Both the position numbers and the translations under genes were made by a program. Positions 1 through 6,270 of a stretch of DNA of 14,233 nt are shown piece by piece. Every line of letters starts with the position of its first letter. Positions within the stretch are counted from its first letter, which is position 1. The DNA comes from CAYILC01 sp964364145 (GTDB lineage Bacteria; Patescibacteriota; Microgenomatia; UBA1400; UBA12028), in assembly GCA_964364145.1 (NCBI GenBank), contig CAYILC010000019.1, positions 1 through 14,233 on the forward strand, read 5' to 3'. The notes under the pieces are model-generated. The model searched no databases. It worked only from the letters and a program-made list of their open reading frames with translations, and had not been told where the DNA came from.

Positions 1-265
1 AGGTTAACACGATCTTCTGTTTCGGAGTTCCTTTTTTTGCTCCCAATGCTTTTAACGCGACGTCAATCGGTTCAATCATCATCACCATTCCTGGTCCACC
101 ACCATATGGATGATCGTCGGTACTACGGTGTTTGTCAGTGGTCCATTGACGAAGATCGTGAATCTTTATCTGGACAATATTTCGATCTTGTGCTCGTTTG
201 AGAATGCTCTCATTGAGTGGGCCGGTGAACATACTTGGAAGTGTTGTAATGACATCAATGTGCAT
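1..265 (-). CDS. trmD: tRNA (guanine-N1)-methyltransferase TrmD, N-terminal part (runs off left edge)
   Basis: TrmD methylates G37 next to the anticodon of a set of tRNAs using S-adenosylmethionine, which prevents +1 frameshifting. Reading the minus strand from the ATG at 265-263 gives 88 residues with no stop before the window edge. It begins MHIDVITTLPSMFTGPLNES, the usual TrmD opening, and carries the family hallmark at residues 50-62 (DDHPYGGGPGMVM) preceded by a basic KHR stretch at 45-47. An in-frame TAA lies four codons upstream of this ATG, which supports the start. The rest of the AdoMet trefoil-knot domain and the C-terminal tRNA-binding domain lie outside the window. No Shine-Dalgarno is seen; a TAAAAT hexamer ends 6 bases before the ATG. 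It is divergent from the sugar operon and probably belongs to a translation-related transcription unit to the left. Confidence 0.93.
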   Translation of the reverse strand, partial: MHIDVITTLPSMFTGPLNESILKRAQDRNIVQIKIHDLRQWTTDKHRSTDDHPYGGGPGMVMMIEPIDVALKALGAKKGTPKQKIVLT

Positions 266-271
266 AGCGCT

Positions 272-277
272 ATTTTA
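272..277 (-). promoter_or_regulatory. Putative -10 element for leaderless trmD
   Basis: On the minus strand TAAAAT (277 down to 272) is followed by the six bases AGCGCT and then the trmD ATG. That spacing would put transcription start at or next to the start codon. No good -35 is seen 16-18 bases upstream, and there is no Shine-Dalgarno. This is inferred from sequence only. Confidence 0.4.
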
Positions 278-284
278 CTGCATC

Positions 285-293
285 TGGTATCAT
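285..293 (+). promoter_or_regulatory. Putative extended -10 element for the glycan operon (leaderless ugd)
   Basis: TGG followed by TATCAT (288-293) fits an extended -10 box (TGn plus a TANNNT hexamer). Six bases (TGATCC) separate it from the ATG at 300, which predicts a leaderless or near-leaderless transcript. No -35-like hexamer is found 16-18 bases upstream, as is often the case for extended -10 promoters. It lies 10 bases from the opposing trmD -10, so polymerase footprints on the two promoters would overlap. Confidence 0.4.
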
Positions 294-299
294 TGATCC

Positions 300-1601
300 A
301 TGACCGTTACCGTTATTGGCACAGGGTTTGTTGGTGTTGTCTCTTCAGCTGTGTTTGCGTCGTTTGGGAACACGGTGTATGGCTTGGATATCGACGAAAA
401 CAAAATAGCAAAACTCAAGAATGTAGAAATTCCATTTTATGAACAAGACTTAGAACAACTTGTTCAAGAAGGTATCAAAAAAGGCAATCTTCATTTCACC
501 ACTTCATACAAAGAAGCGATCGCAAAAAGTGACGTTATTATGATCGCTGTGGGAACACCGTCTGCGCCTGATGGTCAAGCAGATCTCAAATACATCTTTA
601 CAGCGTGTGAAAGTTTAGCGCCATTTCTCAAAGAAAACGCAATCGTTGCAATCAAGAGTACCGTTCCACCAGGGACAAATGCAAAAGTTGTGAATCTCAT
701 TCAAGCCAAAACATCAGTAAAGTTCTTTATTGCTTCTCTTCCCGAGTTTTTGAAAGAGGGTAGTGCTGTGCAAGACACTCTCCATCCCGATCGTGTGATT
801 ATTGGTGCCACAGAACAAGTAGTCATTGAAAAGCTCACAGAGTTGCATAAACCATTCAACGCCCCTGTCATATTGATGAAGCCGGAAAGCGCGCAGATGT
901 GCAAGTATGCCGCAAACGCATACTTAGCAACACGCATTACATTTATCAACCAAGTGGCTGATCTATGTGAAGTGAACGGCGCGAATATTTTGGAAGTTAT
1001 CGAAGGTATTGGATACGACAAGCGCATTGGTGAACACTACTGGTATCCAGGTCTTGGGTACGGGGGTTCATGTCTGCCAAAAGACGTAAAGGAGTTAGCG
1101 GCGTACGCCAAGGCTATTCATCAAAATGGAAATCTCATGATAAAAATTAACGAACTCAATGGTGAGCGTATTCCTCAATTCATGCAAAAGTATAGTGAAA
1201 TACTTGGTGGATGGAAGGACAAAAAAGTCGCGGTTCTTGGTTTATCGTTTAAACCAAATACCGATGACATGCGTGAAGCTCCAAGCACAAAAGTTATTCC
1301 ATTATTGATTCAAGCGGGAGCGAACGTGTCGGCATATGATCCCATGGCGATTCATACAGCCAAGGCGTGGTTTCCTGATTGGCACATCACATACGCCGCA
1401 ACTGTGAAAGAAGCATTGCAAAATGCAGATGCGGTAATGGTCTTAGTAGAATGGCCAGAGATTATTTCTTTAGAAGTTTCAGATTTAGTAAAGTTGGTGA
1501 AGCCGAATGCTCTGGTCATTGACGCAAGAAATCAGTACGCAACTAAACGCCAAGATATTCAAAAAGCAGGCCTACGATATATGGGAGTAGGAGTTGTATG
1601 A
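300..1601 (+). CDS. ugd: UDP-glucose 6-dehydrogenase
   Basis: Cytoplasmic enzyme that oxidises UDP-glucose twice with NAD+ to UDP-glucuronate, a precursor for acidic surface glycans. At 433 residues it has the usual family length and three-domain order. The NAD-binding Rossmann motif GTGFVG is at residues 7-12, GTPSAPDGQADL at 85-96, and STVPPGT at 120-126. SLPEFLKEG is at 146-154, and SAQMCKYAANAYLA at 197-210 contains the conserved Lys202 and Asn206. GYGGSCLPKD at 253-262 holds the catalytic Cys258 and Asp262. The C-terminal UDP-binding domain starts at VLGLSFKPNTDDMREAP (312-328). All expected catalytic residues are present, so it should be active. It is the first gene of the plus-strand block and overlaps the next gene by 4 bases (ATGA). 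No Shine-Dalgarno precedes the ATG. A UDP-N-acetyl-hexosamine dehydrogenase of the same superfamily is the main alternative. Confidence 0.93.
   Translation: MTVTVIGTGFVGVVSSAVFASFGNTVYGLDIDENKIAKLKNVEIPFYEQDLEQLVQEGIKKGNLHFTTSYKEAIAKSDVIMIAVGTPSAPDGQADLKYIFTACESLAPFLKENAIVAIKSTVPPGTNAKVVNLIQAKTSVKFFIASLPEFLKEGSAVQDTLHPDRVIIGATEQVVIEKLTELHKPFNAPVILMKPESAQMCKYAANAYLATRITFINQVADLCEVNGANILEVIEGIGYDKRIGEHYWYPGLGYGGSCLPKDVKELAAYAKAIHQNGNLMIKINELNGERIPQFMQKYSEILGGWKDKKVAVLGLSFKPNTDDMREAPSTKVIPLLIQAGANVSAYDPMAIHTAKAWFPDWHITYAATVKEALQNADAVMVLVEWPEIISLEVSDLVKLVKPNALVIDARNQYATKRQDIQKAGLRYMGVGVV
1589..1593 (+). promoter_or_regulatory. Shine-Dalgarno AGGAG for rmd
   Basis: AGGAG lies inside the end of ugd, four bases before the rmd ATG at 1598. 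A second purine tract, GGGAG at 1583-1587, lies ten bases from the ATG. Together with the ATGA overlap this supports translationally coupled initiation at 1598. Confidence 0.55.
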
Positions 1602-2545
1602 GAATACTCATTACAGGCGCTTCCGGATTTGCAGGAACTCACCTTGTTGAAGCACTGAAGCAATCTTCTAAAACCAAAGATTTGGAGATTTTTGGTACGG
1701 TGTACAACGGATCCGGTATTCTCACAGAAATGCTGCCGCAAGATCATATTATTCATCTCAATCTCATGGATGTTGAGGCGGTAAAATCACTGTTTACCAC
1801 GGTAAAACCAGATCAGATCTACCACCTCGCCTCATTCGCATTTGTCGGACAGAGTTTTGAACGAGGCGCAGAGGTGTTAACGAATAATATTGGATTACAA
1901 GAACGCATATTGGAGGCAGTGTTAAAGTATGCCCCTTCAGCACGTGTGCTCATTATTGGTTCTGCGGAAGAGTATGGGTTAAGCGAAAAAGGTGAAAGCC
2001 CTATCAAAGAGGATCACCCATTTCGTCCGGTTAATCCATACGCTGTTTCAAAAGTAGCACAAGATCTTTTGGCGTATGCATATACGGTTTCGCACAAACT
2101 TAACATCGTCCGGGTGCGCCCATTCAATCACATTGGTGAGAGGCAGACCACAGACTTTGCTATTCCGGCGTTTGCAAAACAAATTGTGTCGATTGAACGC
2201 GGGCAACAGGATTCGTTGTCTGTTGGCAATCTCACAGGGTTGCGTGATTTTACAGACGTGAAGGATATGATGCAGGCATATATACTGTTAATGGACAAAG
2301 GACAGGTTGGCGAGGTGTATAACATTGGAAGTGGAATTGGCGTCAAAATGTCCGAAATTGTCGATAAGCTCACCGCAATGTCTTCTGTAAAAGTCATGGT
2401 GAAACAAGTCGAGAAACGATTTCGTCCTTTAGATATTCCGGAGATCATTGCTGATGCTTCTAAAATTCAAGCGCTTGGTTGGAAGGCAGCTATTCCATTG
2501 GATGAGACGTTGAAAAGGGTTCTAGAATATTGGAGAAAACAGTAA
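1598..2545 (+). CDS. rmd: GDP-6-deoxy-D-mannose reductase (GDP-4-keto-6-deoxy-D-mannose reductase)
   Basis: Short-chain dehydrogenase of the NAD-dependent epimerase/dehydratase family, 315 residues. It reduces GDP-4-keto-6-deoxymannose to GDP-D-rhamnose. The Rossmann motif GASGFAG is at residues 7-13 and the catalytic triad is complete: Ser122 in GSAEEYG, Tyr148 and Lys152 in NPYAVSKVAQDLLA. The stretches RPVNPYAVSKVAQ, VRVRPFNHIGERQ (171-183) and GNLTGLRDFTDVKD (210-223) match the Rmd subgroup rather than GDP-fucose synthase (WcaG/Fcl) or dTDP-sugar enzymes. Gmd, which makes its substrate, is the next gene, which strongly supports the assignment. It overlaps ugd by 4 bases and has an AGGAG at 1589-1593. 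A 34-base gap follows it. Subgroup assignment rests on motif recognition, not on a tree. Confidence 0.87.
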   Translation: MRILITGASGFAGTHLVEALKQSSKTKDLEIFGTVYNGSGILTEMLPQDHIIHLNLMDVEAVKSLFTTVKPDQIYHLASFAFVGQSFERGAEVLTNNIGLQERILEAVLKYAPSARVLIIGSAEEYGLSEKGESPIKEDHPFRPVNPYAVSKVAQDLLAYAYTVSHKLNIVRVRPFNHIGERQTTDFAIPAFAKQIVSIERGQQDSLSVGNLTGLRDFTDVKDMMQAYILLMDKGQVGEVYNIGSGIGVKMSEIVDKLTAMSSVKVMVKQVEKRFRPLDIPEIIADASKIQALGWKAAIPLDETLKRVLEYWRKQ

Positions 2546-2550
2546 AGGCA

Positions 2551-2572
2551 TGATATAAAATGGTATAAAGGA
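2551..2572 (+). promoter_or_regulatory. Possible internal promoter plus Shine-Dalgarno for gmd
   Basis: The 34-base rmd-gmd gap is the largest spacer inside the operon. It holds TGA-TATAAA (2551-2559), an extended -10-like element, and a second TATAAA at 2564-2569. A weak -35-like TGGAGA lies at 2531-2536, 17 bases upstream of the first hexamer. AAAGGA at 2567-2572 is a plausible ribosome binding site, seven bases before the ATG at 2580. The promoter reading is tentative; the ribosome binding site is more secure. Confidence 0.4.
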
Positions 2573-2579
2573 ACACGAC

Positions 2580-3548
2580 ATGAAAAAAGCACTCATTACA
2601 GGCATTACCGGACAAGACGGATCATACTTGGCGGAGTTGTTGCTGGAAAAGGGGTATAAAGTATGTGGTATCAACCGCCGAACCAGCACACAGAACTTTG
2701 AGCGTATTGAACACATCATTCATGAGATTGAGTTGTTTTCTGGTGATTTAATAGATCAACACTCTATTACCTACGCAATTCAACAATCCCAGCCAGATGA
2801 GATCTATAATCTGGCGGCACAGAGTTTTGTGAAGGCTTCTTGGGACCAACCGGTCCTTACCGGTGAGTTTTCCGGTATTGGTGTTACAAGAGTACTAGAG
2901 GCAATGCGTTTGGCAAAATCCAACGCAAAGTTTTACCAAGCTTCGAGCTCCGAAATGTTTGGCAAGGTTGTTGAGTCTCCTCAAAAAGAAACCACGCCTT
3001 TTTATCCCCGCTCACCATACGGCGTTGCCAAGGTATATGGTCACTGGATTACCGTGAACTATCGTGAATCGTATAACTTGTTTGCCTGCTCCGGCATTTT
3101 ATTTAATCACGAGTCTCCTCGTCGTGGTTTAGAGTTTGTGACGCGTAAGATTGCCAACGGAGTTGCTCGTGTAAAGTATGGAAAGCAAAAGACGATAAAA
3201 TTGGGAAATCTGGAAGCAAAGCGTGACTGGGGATTTGCCAAGGACTATGTTGAAGCAATGTGGCTGATGTTACAACAAAATAAGGCAGACGATTTCGTAA
3301 TCTCTACAGGCCAAACACATTCCGTTCGTGAGTTTTTGCAGCTGGCATGTGAGGTGGCCGGTCTCCCAAGCTGGGAGGCGGTATATGAGCATGACGTAAA
3401 AAACGATCGTCCTGCCGAGGTCGATTATTTAATTGGAGATTCAAGTAAAGCGAAAAAAATCTTAGGATGGGAGCCAAAAACAAGTTTTCCAGAATTGGTG
3501 AAGATTATGGTTGAGGCAGAGTTGAAGGCAGAGAAAGACAACGCTTAA
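2580..3548 (+). CDS. gmd: GDP-mannose 4,6-dehydratase
   Basis: Cytoplasmic dehydratase that converts GDP-D-mannose to GDP-4-keto-6-deoxy-D-mannose, the branch point to D-rhamnose, L-fucose and related sugars. At 322 residues it is close to the usual family length. The NADP-binding motif GITGQDG is at residues 8-14, followed by INRRTST (31-37), which contacts the cofactor phosphate in this family. SSSEMFG at 122-128 and SPYGVAK at 145-151 give the catalytic Ser/Glu region plus Tyr147 and Lys151. ILFNHESPRRG at 173-183 is a strong Gmd signature. With rmd immediately upstream, the pair makes GDP-D-rhamnose. It abuts the next gene with no spacer: its TAA ends at 3548 and the next ATG begins at 3549. 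GDP-mannose must come from genes outside the window. Confidence 0.94.
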   Translation: MKKALITGITGQDGSYLAELLLEKGYKVCGINRRTSTQNFERIEHIIHEIELFSGDLIDQHSITYAIQQSQPDEIYNLAAQSFVKASWDQPVLTGEFSGIGVTRVLEAMRLAKSNAKFYQASSSEMFGKVVESPQKETTPFYPRSPYGVAKVYGHWITVNYRESYNLFACSGILFNHESPRRGLEFVTRKIANGVARVKYGKQKTIKLGNLEAKRDWGFAKDYVEAMWLMLQQNKADDFVISTGQTHSVREFLQLACEVAGLPSWEAVYEHDVKNDRPAEVDYLIGDSSKAKKILGWEPKTSFPELVKIMVEAELKAEKDNA

Positions 3549-3566
3549 ATGAGTTCAATGAACAAA
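3549..3566 (+). repeat. Two 9-base direct units at the start of the DPM-like gene
   Basis: ATGAGTTCA and ATGAACAAA follow each other and encode Met-Ser-Ser and Met-Asn-Lys, giving two in-frame ATGs nine bases apart. The same ATG-AGT/AAC-TCA pattern recurs at the start of the other GT2 gene at 6244. Confidence 0.45.
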
Positions 3567-4754
3567 AAACGTGCCATCGTTATCATTCCCACATACAACG
3601 AGCGAGAGAATATTACTCGCCTTTTACCAGTGTTGCTTGACGTTTTTAAAAAGGTTCCATCACACTACGACATGAGCGTGTTAGTGGTTGATGACACCTC
3701 GCCAGATGGTACCAGCGCTGTTGTGCGTTCGTTTGCAGCTACACATACGCAAGTTCACCTTGTAGTGAATCAAACTAAAGATGGTTTAGGCGCCGCGTAT
3801 CTCGGCGGCATGAAAGAGGCCTTTGGTCCATTAAAGGCCGATGTGGTGTTTGAGTTTGACGCGGATTTTTCGCACGATCCGGAGAAAATTCCACTGTTTT
3901 TACAGAAAATCGACGAAGGATATGATATGGTCCTGGGTTCACGATATATCCCTGGAGGTTCAATTCCTCAAAACTGGGGACTGCATCGGAAGTTTTTAAG
4001 TGTTGGTGGAAACCTCTTTATTAATCTCGTATTAACAACCTTTGCAATTCGTGACTGGACGGGTGGGTATCGTGCAATGACCAAAAAAGTATACGACGCG
4101 GTGCATAGCGAGATGAGCAGTGATCGATTTTCTGGATATACCTTTCAGATTGGTTTCTTGCACAAGGCTGCGCGTAAGGGATTTAAAATTACCGAAGTTC
4201 CATTTCATTTTGCAGATCGCACATCTGGGCATTCTAAACTGGGCGTCGAGTATCTCAAAAATACGCTGATCTATATTGTGAAGGTTCGTTTGCAGGAAAT
4301 CTTTGCACTGCGCGTATTCAAGTTTGGTGTTACTGGCGGTATCGGTTTTATGGTGAACACGATAGGGTTGTTTTTATTTAGTAGGATTGGAGTTATCCAA
4401 ACACTAGCAACTGTACTGTTTACGGCAACACATGCCTCATTTATCAATGTTGCTGGTCTTGCCGCCGCACTGGGAGCCGAGTGCGCCATTGTCTCAAATT
4501 TTACCTTGAATAATCTTTGGACGTTCCGAGATCGTACCTTCAAATCACCGTGGGAGATTCTCCCAAAGTTTCTTCAGTTCAATTTCTCATCTTTTGGGGC
4601 GGTTATTATTCAGTTTGTTGTTGTGGGTGCAGGTACAGCTTTTACCGGACAAAGTCCAATTTCTCGTTTCATTTGGCTCATTGTTGCCACAGCGATTGGT
4701 ATGGTTTTGAACTACTTTATTTACAGTAAAATTATCTGGAAAGAAAAGAAATGA
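3549..4754 (+). CDS. Dolichol/polyprenyl-phosphate mannose synthase-like GT2 fused to a GtrA-like membrane domain
   Basis: 401 residues in two parts. Residues 8 to about 250 are a GT2 catalytic domain of the dolichol-phosphate-mannose synthase type: IPTYNERENI (13-22), DDTSPDGT (48-55), the metal-binding DADFSHDP (104-111), GSRYIPGG (130-137), SGYTFQIGF (195-203) and EVPFHFADRTSGHSK (216-230). Residues about 256-397 form a GtrA-like domain with four predicted membrane helices, containing FKFGVTGGIGF (258-267), NFTLNNLWTFRDR (317-329) and VLNYFIYSKIIW (386-397). Archaeal DPM synthases such as the Pyrococcus enzyme share this layout. The likely role is moving a sugar from GDP-mannose (or a related nucleotide sugar) to polyprenyl phosphate at the cytoplasmic face. 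The start directly follows the gmd stop; a second in-frame ATG at 3558 is possible. It overlaps the next gene by 4 bases. The exact sugar is not shown by sequence. Confidence 0.86.
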   Translation: MSSMNKKRAIVIIPTYNERENITRLLPVLLDVFKKVPSHYDMSVLVVDDTSPDGTSAVVRSFAATHTQVHLVVNQTKDGLGAAYLGGMKEAFGPLKADVVFEFDADFSHDPEKIPLFLQKIDEGYDMVLGSRYIPGGSIPQNWGLHRKFLSVGGNLFINLVLTTFAIRDWTGGYRAMTKKVYDAVHSEMSSDRFSGYTFQIGFLHKAARKGFKITEVPFHFADRTSGHSKLGVEYLKNTLIYIVKVRLQEIFALRVFKFGVTGGIGFMVNTIGLFLFSRIGVIQTLATVLFTATHASFINVAGLAAALGAECAIVSNFTLNNLWTFRDRTFKSPWEILPKFLQFNFSSFGAVIIQFVVVGAGTAFTGQSPISRFIWLIVATAIGMVLNYFIYSKIIWKEKK

Positions 4755-6241
4755 TCCGCAAGGTTCACGTTTTTGTTATTGCGGTTCTTATACTGGCGGC
4801 TTTCCTCCGGTTATTTCGACTAGAGACATTTTTAGAATTTTTGGACGATCAGGGTCGTGATGCCATCGAGATCAAACAAATTCTTGTGAATAATGATCTT
4901 ACTTTACTTGGTCCGGGAACAAGTGTTGGCAAAATGTATCTTGGCCCGTTGTACTACTATGTCATGACTCCTTTTTTGGCTATGACCTATCCGGAACCAA
5001 CTGGTCCTGCGTATGGCGTTGCGCTCATGGGAATCTTAACCGTGGTGCTTATGTATCTATGGGGCAGGAAACTTGTGGGAGAAACTGCCGCGCTGATTGG
5101 TATGAGCTTATATGCCATATCTCCAGTTGTTGTGCACCTTTCTCGGTTTAGTTGGCAACCCAATCCTGCGCCGTTGGTGGGAATCTACATGATGTGGCTC
5201 ACATACCTCGCAATTCACCAAAAAAAACCATGGTATTGGGTAGGCGTGGCAGGATGCTTTGCCATACTGTCCCATCTGCATTATGTAGCACTTTTATCTG
5301 CACTACCTTCAGCGGTGTTTCTTGCATATGATATGTGGCGGTCACGAAAACAGTCGAGGTGGTTATTGCGATGGACTGGAATTTTTGCGATTTCCTTCGT
5401 CATTTTCGCAGTTTCGGTGGTGCCATTGATAGCCTTCGACCTTCGACATAATCATCTTATTCTCCAGGGGTTTCAAGAATTTTTTGCTGATCAACAACGG
5501 CCAGCACCGTTGTTTTCTACACTCACACGTATTGCAATCGATATGCATGGTCGGAGCATGTTTATGACTGCTGAGTTGTACGGACTACCCAAACAGCTTC
5601 GGGCGTTTAACACCGTGTTTACCGTATCTTTACTGATATTGGCAGCATATGTTGTCAAGAAAAAACGCTCTATCGGTCAGACACTAGTGTTCTCATGGGT
5701 CATGTTGTCTCTGATCGGGTTGAGTATGTATCCGGACACTGTCTATATGCATTACATTGGATTTGTGTTCCCCGCCTCATTTTTGTTACTCGGATCGGTG
5801 TTAGGACATTTGACGCAAAAACACACAGGTATGCGAATCATTGTTTGGCTTGGTATTTTCGTAGTGATGGCTAATTTTGTGAGGACATTTCCATTTTTTG
5901 GAGCGAAAACTGGGGGATATAGAGAGATGCGTAGAGTTGCCTTAGATGTCGCAAAAACCATTCCTCCAAACATTCGATATAATGTTGCTCTTCTTAACCA
6001 GAATCGTGAATATCGCGCAATGAAATATCGATACTTTTTTGTGACGAGCCCAATATCTCCAAATTCGCAGTATGACTATACCAACCTTGATCAACTCATT
6101 GTGTTTGTGGAAAATGGTGAGAATCCAAGAAATGCTCCAATGTACGAAATTCAACAGTTTTTCCGTGAGAATCCACACGCGCGTTTGCTGACATCAACCT
6201 CGTATCCAGGTATAGTAGAGGTATACACATACGGAAAGTAA
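4751..6241 (+). CDS. GT-C family membrane glycosyltransferase (GT39/PMT-like)
   Basis: 496-residue polytopic membrane protein of the GT-C fold class, which transfers sugars from polyprenyl-phosphate donors on the outer face of the membrane. The first membrane helix (about residues 5-22) is followed by an acidic extracytoplasmic motif LDDQGRDA (31-38), the position of the catalytic Asp/Glu pair in this class. GPLYYYVM (65-72) and SRFSWQPNPAP (131-141) are also typical of GT39-like enzymes. Many further hydrophobic segments run to about residue 375. The last roughly 110 residues are soluble, with charged and polar segments, as in other GT-C proteins with an extracytoplasmic tail. It overlaps the DPM-like gene by 4 bases and has a GGAAAG purine tract at 4738-4743. 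A two-base gap separates it from the following GT2. Donor and acceptor cannot be read from the sequence. Confidence 0.78.
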   Translation: MIRKVHVFVIAVLILAAFLRLFRLETFLEFLDDQGRDAIEIKQILVNNDLTLLGPGTSVGKMYLGPLYYYVMTPFLAMTYPEPTGPAYGVALMGILTVVLMYLWGRKLVGETAALIGMSLYAISPVVVHLSRFSWQPNPAPLVGIYMMWLTYLAIHQKKPWYWVGVAGCFAILSHLHYVALLSALPSAVFLAYDMWRSRKQSRWLLRWTGIFAISFVIFAVSVVPLIAFDLRHNHLILQGFQEFFADQQRPAPLFSTLTRIAIDMHGRSMFMTAELYGLPKQLRAFNTVFTVSLLILAAYVVKKKRSIGQTLVFSWVMLSLIGLSMYPDTVYMHYIGFVFPASFLLLGSVLGHLTQKHTGMRIIVWLGIFVVMANFVRTFPFFGAKTGGYREMRRVALDVAKTIPPNIRYNVALLNQNREYRAMKYRYFFVTSPISPNSQYDYTNLDQLIVFVENGENPRNAPMYEIQQFFRENPHARLLTSTSYPGIVEVYTYGK

Positions 6242-6243
6242 CG

Positions 6244-6270
6244 ATGAACTCAATGAGCTCAACGAACTCC
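6244..6270 (+). repeat. Three 9-base tandem units spanning a start codon
   Basis: ATGAACTCA, ATGAGCTCA and ACGAACTCC sit head to tail from the first base of the gene and encode Met-Asn-Ser, Met-Ser-Ser and Thr-Asn-Ser; another ATG follows at 6271. In-frame ATGs at 6244, 6253 and 6271 are therefore alternative starts. The conserved catalytic fold only begins at residue 14, so the repeat-coded tail is probably dispensable. Confidence 0.6.

Noticed and set aside
110..442. Plus-strand open frame of 110 codons before and into ugd
   Set aside because: It lies antisense to the convincing TrmD start and overlaps the ugd start in another frame; its translation is Cys/Trp-rich with no family resemblance.
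2128..2448. 106-codon minus-strand frame antisense to rmd
   Set aside because: The plus strand is a complete Rmd with all catalytic motifs; the antisense translation shows no family.
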